Positions 5,629 through 12,273 of a stretch of DNA of 12,273 nucleotides are shown in pieces. Within the stretch, counting starts at the first letter, position 1. Each line of letters begins with the position of its first letter. The position numbers were made by a program, and so were the translations under genes. Below the pieces are notes generated by a model that was not told the DNA's origin, did no database searches, and worked only from the letters and a program-made list of their open reading frames with translations. The stretch lies in the NCBI GenBank assembly GCA_900754175.1, contig CAAEBS010000055.1, positions 1 through 12,273 of the forward strand. Direction: 5' to 3'. The DNA comes from Clostridia bacterium (GTDB taxonomy: Bacteria > Bacillota > Clostridia > Oscillospirales > CAG-272).

Positions 5629-6790
5629 ATGCCGCAAGATCCCCCATCTGGTTGAGCATATTTTCAATGAAAATGCCGTAGCCGGTGGTGGGGTCGTTGA
5701 TAAGAACGTGGGTCACGGCGCCGACCAGCTTGCCGTTCTGGAGAATGGGACTGCCGCTCATACCCTGAACGATGCCGCCGCTTTTTTCCAGCAGGTCGGG
5801 GTCGGTGACCTTGACGGTGAAGCATTTATTGGAAAGCGAGTCACGGTGAATATCCGAGATCTCGATCTCGTACCGGCAAACGCCGCCGACGTCCAGCGTA
5901 CAGTAGAGCCAGGCTTTGCCGGGCTGTACCTCGTCACGCTTGCCGACGGAAACCGGTTTGTCAAAGGGAACGCCGGCGGGGAGCTTGGTCATCACGCCGT
6001 ACACGCCACATTCGGTATTGCCGATCAGCGAGCCGGTCTTGCCGGAGCTGAAATAGCCTTTGACCTCTCCGGGAGCGCCGGGAAGTCCTTTTACCACGCC
6101 GTTTATGGTAACGTCGGCAACCGTACCTCTCTGCATGGGAATGAGCTTGCCGGAGTCGGCGTCACAGATCCCGTGTCCCAGCCCGGCAAAGGCAAAGGTT
6201 TCCGGGATGATAAAGGTTACGGTTCCGATACCGGCGCCGCTGTCCCGGACGTAAACGCCGGTCTTGTACCGACCTTCGGCGGCGGAATAGGCGGGGTGGA
6301 GCGTGGTGGTGTAGTCCTTGCCGTCACGGCGGCAGAGTAGCTTCAGCGGTTTTCCTTTGCAGGATTCCACAACGCTTGTCAGCTCGTCGGCGCCGCACAG
6401 CTCGCTGTCGTTCACTTTCAGGATGAGATCTCCCTGCCGCAGTCCTGCGTCCAGGGAGGGGTTTACGTTTTTATCCTTGGTGGCAACGTCACAGAAGCCT
6501 ACGACCATTACCCCCTCGGTAATGAATTTTACGCCGAACGGCACGCCGCCGGGGTAGAGAAGCGTAGTGTCGGAACGGGCGGATTTTCCGACCGGAAGCG
6601 GAAAATTTTCTTCCGGGAAATTTGACTCCCGAAGGTTTACGGGCGTCAGACCAAAGGCAAAGAGACTTGCAGGGCGGGTATTGCCTGCGGACGACAGCGG
6701 CGTACCTGCAGCGACGCTGTTCGTGGCAACGGTAAAAAAGGTGAGGATGAAGAAGAAGAGGGCAAAGGCTTTCTGAAATTTTTTGGCCAT
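5627..6790 (-). CDS. spoIVB: SpoIVB serine peptidase (S55 family)
   Basis: SpoIVB is the forespore-made protease that crosses to the intermembrane space and triggers pro-sigma-K processing in the mother cell, a checkpoint late in sporulation. The 387-aa protein has an N-terminal membrane anchor (FQKAFALFFFILTFFTV, 5-21). A PDZ domain follows (about 80-165; VNPSLDAGLRQGDLILKVN). The peptidase domain contains GLGHGI with the catalytic H206, KVTDPDL with D330, GGIVQGMSGSPILQNG with the catalytic S345, and GAVTHVLINDPTTGYGIFIENML. The start at 6790 is chosen because AAAGGAA lies 7 nt upstream and the anchor begins there; an upstream extension to 6949 would add 53 unlike residues. A spore-specific sigma-G promoter could not be placed confidently. 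Confidence 0.95.
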   Translation of the reverse strand: MAKKFQKAFALFFFILTFFTVATNSVAAGTPLSSAGNTRPASLFAFGLTPVNLRESNFPEENFPLPVGKSARSDTTLLYPGGVPFGVKFITEGVMVVGFCDVATKDKNVNPSLDAGLRQGDLILKVNDSELCGADELTSVVESCKGKPLKLLCRRDGKDYTTTLHPAYSAAEGRYKTGVYVRDSGAGIGTVTFIIPETFAFAGLGHGICDADSGKLIPMQRGTVADVTINGVVKGLPGAPGEVKGYFSSGKTGSLIGNTECGVYGVMTKLPAGVPFDKPVSVGKRDEVQPGKAWLYCTLDVGGVCRYEIEISDIHRDSLSNKCFTVKVTDPDLLEKSGGIVQGMSGSPILQNGKLVGAVTHVLINDPTTGYGIFIENMLNQMGDLAA

Positions 6791-6810
6791 AATTCTGTTC
6801 CTTTGCTTTC

Positions 6811-6870
6811 TTCCGCACACCGTGGCGTGCGGAATATCTTTTTTGAGCGTGGGAGGCTCATTTTTTTTTT
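6811..6870 (+). other. Two stacked hairpins in the spoIVB-marR gap
   Basis: TTCCGCAC-N8-GTGCGGAA (6811-6834) is followed on the plus strand by TATCTTTTTT. TGAGC-N7-GCTCA (6844-6860) is followed by ten T (6861-6870). Both look like plus-strand intrinsic terminators, yet no plus-strand gene lies upstream. On the minus strand they fall in the spoIVB leader, the first only about 20 nt from its start codon. Confidence 0.5.
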
Positions 6871-7072
6871 GTGAGCTTTTTGAATCCACAGTAATAGATT
6901 GTGTCGATCGTGCGCTTACATACGTTACAATATTGTTGTGAAAAGGCAATTTTTGCGGCGTTCTTCCGGCTTTTTTCCGATATATAAAGAATTACAGGGT
7001 TTAAAAATCCAAGCGATCAGAATGTCAAAATGCCGCTGAGGTGAAAAAAATAAAAATTCTTTTGTAAGGCTC
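6871..7072. other. Intergenic stretch between spoIVB and marR
   Basis: The gap between the divergent genes runs from 6791 to 7133. Besides the hairpins on the left and the marR promoter on the right, this AT-rich stretch holds the 10-bp palindrome ACAATATTGT (6927-6936). It must contain the spoIVB promoter, which I could not identify. No ORF with a credible ribosome site is seen. Confidence 0.5.
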
Positions 7073-7117
7073 TTGACATTTCCGAAAAACGTGATATAAT
7101 TAGTTAGTAAACTAATT
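7073..7117 (+). promoter_or_regulatory. marR operon promoter with MarR operator
   Basis: TTGACA (7073-7078), a 16-bp spacer and TATAAT (7095-7100). The inverted repeat AATTAGTT-N4-AACTAATT (7098-7117) overlaps the end of the -10 and the start site. This is the classic placement and sequence type for MarR autorepression, where an inducing ligand would release the operon. Confidence 0.85.
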
Positions 7118-7133
7118 AAAATGAGGAGGACGT

Positions 7134-7616
7134 ATGAAAAACAAAGAGCGCTTGCCGGTGGTTCTGCCTTGCCGTCCCGAACTGAAAGACACACCGGTTA
7201 AGCTTTGCAATGAAATTTCACGTCTGTTTCACGCCCGGATGCGGGAGTGCAGGGGACACGACGGCGTGATGTCGCAGCCGGGCGCCAGAATGATCCTGCA
7301 ATTTCTTATCAGCACCGACGGTGTGATCCAGCGGGATCTGGTCGAATGGACGCACCTGAAAGCGCCGTCGGTCAGTGTGATCCTGCAAAAAATGGAGCAA
7401 GAGGGCTTGGTGCACCGCTGTCCGGACGATCAGGATCTGCGACAGACCCGGGTGTATCTGACCGATGCCGGGCGGGCGCTGGACGGCGAAACGATTGAAA
7501 ATATCCGGCGGATCGACCGCCTTGCGACCGACGGGCTGAGCGAAGAAGAAAATGCGGAGCTTATGCGCCTGCTGGGAAAGGTGCGGGACAATCTGCGCAG
7601 AGAGGGAGAAAAATGA
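7134..7616 (+). CDS. MarR-family transcriptional repressor
   Basis: A 160-aa winged-helix regulator that most likely dimerises and represses its own operon. Dimerisation helices flank the DNA-binding part at about 22-45 and 120-155. The core (about 48-115) contains ARMILQFLISTDGVIQRDLVEWTHL, then the probable recognition helix SVSVILQKMEQEGLVHR (79-95), and a wing with DDQDLRQTRVYLTDAG (98-113). A long N-terminal extension of about 20 residues precedes the first helix. AGGAGG lies 4 nt before the ATG. The stop codon is 1 nt from the start of the first ABC gene, so translation is probably coupled. A 20-bp inverted repeat sits on its promoter. It probably senses a toxic compound exported by the adjacent transporter; the ligand is unknown. 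Confidence 0.93.
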   Translation: MKNKERLPVVLPCRPELKDTPVKLCNEISRLFHARMRECRGHDGVMSQPGARMILQFLISTDGVIQRDLVEWTHLKAPSVSVILQKMEQEGLVHRCPDDQDLRQTRVYLTDAGRALDGETIENIRRIDRLATDGLSEEENAELMRLLGKVRDNLRREGEK

Positions 7617-7617
7617 G

Positions 7618-9426
7618 ATGAAAAAAATATTCCACTATCTTCGCCCGTACACGCTGTTTGCCGTGATATCGCCGCTGTTGATGATGGGTGAGGTCTTTGC
7701 CGATCTCTGCCTGCCGAAACTGATGACGGTTATCGTGGACTGCGGCATTTCGGGTGGCGGCGACGTTTCGTCCTCGCCGCTTGCCACACGGGTGATGAAG
7801 CTTTTGTTCGGTGCCGGCACGTACAGCTCCATGCAGGTGATCGTCACCTTTGGCGTACTGATGCTTCTGATCGTACTGGTGGGCGGATTTTTCGGCGTAT
7901 TCTGCGCCTATACTGCCGCCAGAGCTTCGCAGGGGCTGGGAAACGATCTGCGCTGTGACGCTTACCGCCGGGTAATGGCGCTTTCGATCGAGCAGACCGA
8001 CCGCTTTACCACCGGCTCGCTGGTTACCCGTATGACCAACGACATTTCCATGGTGGTGGATTTCACCGAGATGCTGTTGCGGATGCTGGTGCGGGCGCCG
8101 ATGTTCTTCATCGGCGGGTTCCTGATGCTGCTGTCGCTGAACGTCAGCTTCGGCACGGTCATCATCTGCGCTCTGCCGGTAATGGCGCTGATGCTGATCT
8201 TCGTGCTGGGTCGTGCCATTACGCTGTACGGAACAGTGCAGAAAAAGCTTGACCGTGTGAATTCGGTGGTGCAGGAAAACGTGACCGGCGCCCGGGTCGT
8301 CAAGGCTTACGTCCGGGAGAATTACGAGGGCGAGCGCTTTGAGCGTGCCAACCGGGAGCTGATGCAGACCAATTACCGGGTTCTGAAAAGAATGGCGATC
8401 ATGACCCCGATTCTTACCGTGGTCATGAACGCCGCCATTATCGCCATTATCTACATCGGTGGCTATCAGATCGACAACGTCGCCTCCACCGGCATGAGCG
8501 CCGGTACCATTATGGCGGCAATCACTTACGTGACCAATATCCTTCAGTCTATCATGATGGTGACCATGATGTTGCAGTCGGTCTCCCGTGCCATGGCTTC
8601 GGTCCACCGGATCGAGGAGGTGCTGGACGCCGATCCGGTCATCCGTTCGGGTGAGCGCACGGAGGCACAGGGAGAGATCGCCGTGTCCTTCCGCCAGGTC
8701 GGATTCCGCTATCCCGGAGCAAGCGGTACGCCGGTGCTTCACGACATCACGCTGGACGTCCGGCGGGGAGAAACGCTTGCCGTCGTCGGTGCGACCGGTG
8801 CCGGCAAGACCACGCTTGTCAGCCTGATCCCGAGGTTTTACGACGCTACCGAGGGCGAGGTTCTTGTGGACGGTGTGCCGATAAAGGAATACGAGCTTTC
8901 GGCGCTCCGCTCTAAAATTTCCTTTGTCATGCAGAAGAGCGAGCTGTTCTCGGGAACGGTAGCGGACAATATCCGCATGGGAAAAGAGGACGCAAGCGGG
9001 GAGGAGATCCATGCGGCGGCACAGTCGGCGCAGGCGGCGGAATTCATTGATAGTCTGCCGGACGGATACGACTCCCGGATCGCCGAAAAGGGAGCCTCTC
9101 TTTCCGGCGGACAGAAGCAGAGAATTTCCATTGCCAGGGGACTGGTAAGGCGCCCCGAGATCCTGATCTTCGACGACGCTACCTCCGCCCTTGACCTTGC
9201 CACCGAGGCACGGGTGCGGGCGGCACTGCGGAACGACCTGAAGGATACGACGGTGATTATGATCGCACAGCGGATTGCCAGTGTGCGTGACGCCGACCGG
9301 ATCGCCGTGATCGAGGACGGCACGGTGACAGCCTGCGCCCCGCATGACGAGCTGATGAAGATCAGCTCTGCATACCGGGATATCTATTACTCTCAGATGA
9401 AGAACGGAGGCGGTACTCATGAATAA
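7618..9426 (+). CDS. ABC exporter half-transporter, degenerate-site subunit
   Basis: A 602-aa fused membrane plus ATPase subunit of a type IV (ABCB-like) exporter. The membrane domain spans about 1-330 with helices near 12-35, 73-100, 160-200 and 262-285. In the ATPase domain (about 352-595) the Walker A is GATGAGKTT (391-399), the Q-loop Gln is 439 and the signature is LSGGQ (495-499). The Walker B is ILIFDD with Asp520 where the catalytic Glu is expected, and the H-loop has Gln551 (IAQR) instead of His. These changes mark the degenerate half of a heterodimer, as in TM287/288 or BmrCD. The start at 7618 is preferred, with AGGGAG 9 nt upstream; a start at 7552 would overlap marR. It overlaps the partner gene by 8 nt. 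Confidence 0.93.
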   Translation: MKKIFHYLRPYTLFAVISPLLMMGEVFADLCLPKLMTVIVDCGISGGGDVSSSPLATRVMKLLFGAGTYSSMQVIVTFGVLMLLIVLVGGFFGVFCAYTAARASQGLGNDLRCDAYRRVMALSIEQTDRFTTGSLVTRMTNDISMVVDFTEMLLRMLVRAPMFFIGGFLMLLSLNVSFGTVIICALPVMALMLIFVLGRAITLYGTVQKKLDRVNSVVQENVTGARVVKAYVRENYEGERFERANRELMQTNYRVLKRMAIMTPILTVVMNAAIIAIIYIGGYQIDNVASTGMSAGTIMAAITYVTNILQSIMMVTMMLQSVSRAMASVHRIEEVLDADPVIRSGERTEAQGEIAVSFRQVGFRYPGASGTPVLHDITLDVRRGETLAVVGATGAGKTTLVSLIPRFYDATEGEVLVDGVPIKEYELSALRSKISFVMQKSELFSGTVADNIRMGKEDASGEEIHAAAQSAQAAEFIDSLPDGYDSRIAEKGASLSGGQKQRISIARGLVRRPEILIFDDATSALDLATEARVRAALRNDLKDTTVIMIAQRIASVRDADRIAVIEDGTVTACAPHDELMKISSAYRDIYYSQMKNGGGTHE

Positions 9427-11299
9427 CGAACGTGCCAAACGAAGCGAAAACAATATGCCGCCGCTCCGTCCGGGCGGAGGACCCGGGAGAGGGGGACCGA
9501 TGGGCGCCCGTATGCGGGCAGAAAAGCCGAAAGACGCCGGAAAGACCCTGATGCGCCTGTTGCGCTATATCGGCAAAAGCAAGCTGCTTATTCTGGTGCT
9601 GGTGATTCTGATCGCCCTGATTACGGTGATCGAACTTGCCGGACCTGCTTTGCAAGGAGCGGCGATCGACACCATTTCCATAAAAGACGGACATATTTCG
9701 GTGGATTTCCGTGCCATGACGGGCTACCTGATCGCTATGGGCGTGATCTTCCTTGTCAGCGCACTGCTTTCCTATCTGCAGGGAATTCTTGCGGCAAAGC
9801 TTTCGCAGAATACCGTATATACCCTGCGGTGCGATCTGTTCCGCAAGATCAGCCGACTGCCGATCGGTTATACCGATACCCACCGGCACGGCGACATCAT
9901 GTCCCGTATGACGAACGACGTGGAAAACGTGTCCAACGCCGTTTCCCAGTCGATCACCTCGCTTGTCTCCAGTGTGCTGACGCTTGTCGGCGCCTTTGCC
10001 ATGATGCTGTATTACGGCTGGATCATGGCGCTGATCGCCTGCGTGACCATTCCGCTTACTATTCTGGTCTCCTCCAGACTTGCCCGCTTCATGCGGAAAT
10101 ACTTTGTCCGTCAGCAGACCCTGCTTGGGCAGATCAACGGACAGGTGGAGGAAATGGTGACCTCCTATAAAACGGTTGTGACATACGGCAGAGAACCGGC
10201 GGCGATCAAAAGCTTTTCGGGTACCAGTGAGGAGCTGAAGGACTGCTCGGTGAAAGCCAAGGTATGGGGATCTATCATGGGACCCTGTATGAACTTTCTC
10301 GGCAACCTGCAATACGTGCTGATTGCCGGCTTCGGGGGCTTCTTCATCCTGCATCCGGTTCCGGTCATGCGCACGCTTACCATCGGCAACATTCAGTCGA
10401 TGCTCCAGTATTCCCGCAAGCTTTCACGCCCGATCAACGAGATTGCCAACCAGTACGCTTCGATTCTGACCGCCCTTGCCGGCGCCGAGCGCATTTTTGA
10501 GATTATGGACAGCGCCGACGAGATCGACGAGGGAAAGGCGGATATCGGCGTGGAGGATATCGCCGGAGATATCGAATTCCGAAACGTGAACTTTTCGTAC
10601 GTGCCCGGCAAGCAGGTGCTTCACGATTTCACGCTTTCGGTGCGCCGGGGGCAGAAGATCGCTATCGTGGGGGCAACCGGTTCGGGAAAGACCACGGTGG
10701 TCAATCTGCTGACCCGCTTTTACGAGGTCGATTCGGGCAGCATTTCCATAGACGGTACCGACATCACCGATATCCGAAAAGAGGTGCTCCGCCATTCGAT
10801 TGCCATTGTGTTGCAGGACACCGTCCTGTTTTCGGATACCATACGGAACAATATTCTGTACGGAAAGCCGGACGCCACCGACGAGGAGGTGCGGCGTGCC
10901 GCCGCATTTGCCCGTGCGGATGAATTTATCAAGCGGTTGCCGGAGGGCTATGATACGGTGCTGGCGGAATCGGGAAGCAATCTGTCCGCCGGGCAGAGGC
11001 AGTTGCTCTCTATCGCACGTGCGGTGCTGGCGGATCCGAAGATTCTGATACTGGACGAGGCGACCTCAAGCGTCGATACCCGGACCGAAATGCACATTCA
11101 GCAGGCAATGATCGCCCTGATGCAGAACCGGACCTCGCTGATTATCGCTCACCGTCTGTCCACCATCCGGGATGCCGACAAGATCGTGGTGATCCGTGAC
11201 GGCAGGATTGCGGAGATCGGAAATCATGAGGAATTGCTCCGGGCGGGCGGCGAATACGAAAAGCTGTATCGCAACCAGTTTGCGGGGATCGCCACATGA
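9419..11299 (+). CDS. ABC exporter half-transporter, catalytic subunit
   Basis: A 626-aa partner of the preceding subunit. It has a cytoplasmic Gly/Pro/Arg-rich N-terminal tail (about 10-40) followed by a six-helix membrane domain (about 53-340). The ATPase domain (about 383-620) carries Walker A GATGSGKTT (418-426), Q-loop Gln466, signature LSAGQ (522-526), Walker B ILILDE with catalytic Glu547, and H-loop His578 (IIAHR). It supplies the complete Walker B and His. Its signature has Ala in place of the usual first Gly and would face the degenerate Walker site of the other subunit, the expected asymmetry. GGAGG lies 8 nt before the ATG, within the end of the upstream gene. The heterodimer is likely a drug, peptide or lipid exporter under MarR control; the substrate is unknown. 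Confidence 0.94.
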   Translation: MNNERAKRSENNMPPLRPGGGPGRGGPMGARMRAEKPKDAGKTLMRLLRYIGKSKLLILVLVILIALITVIELAGPALQGAAIDTISIKDGHISVDFRAMTGYLIAMGVIFLVSALLSYLQGILAAKLSQNTVYTLRCDLFRKISRLPIGYTDTHRHGDIMSRMTNDVENVSNAVSQSITSLVSSVLTLVGAFAMMLYYGWIMALIACVTIPLTILVSSRLARFMRKYFVRQQTLLGQINGQVEEMVTSYKTVVTYGREPAAIKSFSGTSEELKDCSVKAKVWGSIMGPCMNFLGNLQYVLIAGFGGFFILHPVPVMRTLTIGNIQSMLQYSRKLSRPINEIANQYASILTALAGAERIFEIMDSADEIDEGKADIGVEDIAGDIEFRNVNFSYVPGKQVLHDFTLSVRRGQKIAIVGATGSGKTTVVNLLTRFYEVDSGSISIDGTDITDIRKEVLRHSIAIVLQDTVLFSDTIRNNILYGKPDATDEEVRRAAAFARADEFIKRLPEGYDTVLAESGSNLSAGQRQLLSIARAVLADPKILILDEATSSVDTRTEMHIQQAMIALMQNRTSLIIAHRLSTIRDADKIVVIRDGRIAEIGNHEELLRAGGEYEKLYRNQFAGIAT

Positions 11300-12063
11300 C
11301 GGACGATTTCAGAGAACGCTTTGAGGAGCTTTGCCGGGAGCTTCTGAGAGGGACTGATGCGAATGGAGGAAGCTCCGGAGAGGGAATCGGGACCTATAAC
11401 GAAAAAAATCTGCACAGGCTTCTGAAAAAGAGCCTGTGCGACCGGGATGAGGAATGTGAAGTGTGGGTCGGTGCTTATGTTGCCGATATTCTGACGGAGG
11501 GGCATATCATCGAGATCCAGACCGGGAGCTTTTACCCGCTGGCGCCAAAGCTACGGTATTACCTGGAGGAGACCGGATACCGGGTCACGGTGGTTCACCC
11601 GCTGATTGTGGAAAAGCTGCTTGTCCGGATCGACCGGGAGACGGGGGAGGTTCTGCGCCGGAAGAAATCGCCGAAACGGGAAAGCCTTGTCGGGGTATTG
11701 CCTCAGTTGTATTATCTGCGGCAGATGTTCCCGGCACCTGGGCTGGAGCTGGTGCTTCCGGAGGTATACGGCGAGGAATACCGCTATTCCGAGCGGATGC
11801 GCTATCGCCGTGCGGGCACCTACGACGCCGAATTCTTTCCCACAGGGATCCGGAAAATCACGACCCTTTCTACCCTTGAGGATGTGAAAGCCATTCTGCC
11901 ACAAGAACTCCGCACAGGCGGGACGTTCGACCGGGCGTGCTTCTCATCGGTGACCGGTCTGCACGGCAGGGAAATGGGGAGCGCCCTTATGGGGCTTTGC
12001 GCTCTCGGTATCCTTGAGAGCAGTCGCACCGGCAAAAAATACGAATACCGCTTTTTGGAGTAG
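11296..12063 (+). CDS. Hypothetical protein, candidate PD-(D/E)XK nuclease-like fold with winged-helix-like C-terminus
   Basis: A 255-aa protein coupled to the ABC gene by an ATGA overlap, so it is the fourth gene of the operon. It has no signal peptide or membrane segment. GIGTYNEKNLHRLLKKSL (30-47) gives a helix with E37. Next comes VGAYVADILTEGHIIEIQTGSF (58-79), two strands carrying D64 and E73-I-Q75, and then RVTVVHPLIVEKLLVRID (96-113). The E...D...ExQ spacing resembles the PD-(D/E)XK core; ExQ in place of ExK is known in the restriction enzymes BglII and BstYI. Residues about 185-255, ending GLCALGILESSRTGKKYEYRF, look like a winged helix. I recognise this as the type of conserved hypothetical protein seen in Clostridia but know no assigned function. 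A DNA-binding non-enzyme is an alternative. Confidence 0.7.
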   Translation: MTDDFRERFEELCRELLRGTDANGGSSGEGIGTYNEKNLHRLLKKSLCDRDEECEVWVGAYVADILTEGHIIEIQTGSFYPLAPKLRYYLEETGYRVTVVHPLIVEKLLVRIDRETGEVLRRKKSPKRESLVGVLPQLYYLRQMFPAPGLELVLPEVYGEEYRYSERMRYRRAGTYDAEFFPTGIRKITTLSTLEDVKAILPQELRTGGTFDRACFSSVTGLHGREMGSALMGLCALGILESSRTGKKYEYRFLE

Positions 12064-12070
12064 GGGGAGG

Positions 12071-12121
12071 CGGGGAAAACTTTTCTGGAGAAAAGTTTTC
12101 CCCGTGCCCCTTTCAAAAGAC
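12071..12121 (+). repeat. Palindromic extragenic repeat, right copy (possible operon terminator)
   Basis: A perfect 16-bp inverted repeat, CGGGGAAAACTTTTCT-GG-AGAAAAGTTTTCCCCG (12071-12104), is followed by CCCCTTTCAAAAGAC (12107-12121). It lies 7 nt after the last stop codon of the ABC operon. It is the reverse complement of the element at 1-54: the 15-bp tail is identical and the palindrome differs mainly in run lengths. It could end transcription, although no U-run follows the stem. Confidence 0.75.
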
Positions 12122-12273
12122 TTGAAACAAGGGGTAGGGTTAAGTGTTGCCGGATTGGTTTACCGTTGCGGGGGTATGGTGCGGGATTTAGTCTGTGCGC
12201 TCGACGATTGGAGATCCCGACCTGCGGTCGCCCTGCGGGTTCGACTCCGGGCTTCGCCCTCCGCTCAGGATGA
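12122..12273. other. GC-rich intergenic sequence with small hairpins
   Basis: No credible gene is seen. CGACC-TGC-GGTCG (12218-12230) and GGGC-TTC-GCCC (12250-12260) are small perfect hairpins in a stretch that looks like common non-coding intergenic repeat DNA. The feature is cut by the window edge. Confidence 0.4.

Noticed and set aside
5380..5640. An antisense antitoxin RNA opposite the 25-aa ORF
   Set aside because: Minus-strand -10-like boxes (GATAAT, TATGTT) lack a -35 at proper spacing, so a type I toxin-antitoxin pair cannot be claimed.
6880..6930. Sigma-G promoter for spoIVB (GTATG ... CAATCTA on the minus strand)
   Set aside because: The -10 half deviates from the sigma-G consensus at two positions; too weak to annotate.
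6791..6949. Longer spoIVB start adding 53 residues
   Set aside because: The added part runs through the leader hairpins and lacks a ribosome site; the membrane anchor and AAAGGAA support the start at 6790.
7561..9453. 630-codon minus-strand frame opposite the first ABC gene
   Set aside because: Histidine- and arginine-rich antisense translation of a perfect ABC transporter gene; no motifs.
1..12273. CRISPR array, insertion sequence or prophage genes
   Set aside because: No regularly spaced repeats, transposase, integrase or phage structural motifs are visible.

Overview
The window looks like chromosomal DNA of a fairly GC-rich, spore-forming member of the Clostridia (Bacillota), probably Oscillospiraceae-like. 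The evidence is a clear SpoIVB peptidase gene, strong AGGAGG-type ribosome binding sites, near-consensus TTGACA/TATAAT promoters with 16-17 bp spacers, and a MarR plus two-half-transporter ABC operon typical of that group. The genus is inference.

Layout, left to right. (1) A palindromic extragenic repeat, then tRNA-Arg(ACG) on the minus strand with its own terminator and promoter. (2) A minus-strand gene for a shortened, catalytically degraded relative of PTS Enzyme I. (3) A plus-strand sugar phosphate isomerase/epimerase (TIM barrel) that converges on a minus-strand AraC-family regulator with a cupin sensor domain. (4) Divergent from araC, nagB (glucosamine-6-phosphate deaminase) with a strong terminator. 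(5) An AT-rich, probably acquired gene whose motifs resemble a uracil-DNA-glycosylase-like family. (6) A compact unit from 5361 to 5628 with a strong promoter, a structured leader of about 100 nt, a 25-codon ORF for an uncharged hydrophobic peptide, and a perfect terminator. (7) spoIVB on the minus strand, sharing that terminator. (8) A plus-strand operon: marR with an operator over its own promoter, two ABC exporter half-transporters forming an asymmetric heterodimer, and a translationally coupled protein with a possible PD-(D/E)XK-type active site and a winged-helix-like C-terminus. (9) A second copy of the palindromic repeat and GC-rich intergenic sequence.

How the genes may work together: the isomerase, AraC regulator and nagB form a small carbohydrate/amino-sugar neighbourhood in which the regulator may sense a sugar and act on itself and nagB. 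The MarR operon is a self-contained, probably drug- or peptide-inducible efflux unit whose fourth gene has no obvious transport role. The most unusual items are the 25-aa peptide unit, the nuclease-like protein fused to the efflux operon, the AT-rich UDG-like gene, the decayed Enzyme I, and the repeat found in the same polarity behind two unrelated transcription units. All family assignments come from reading motifs by eye, without database searches.
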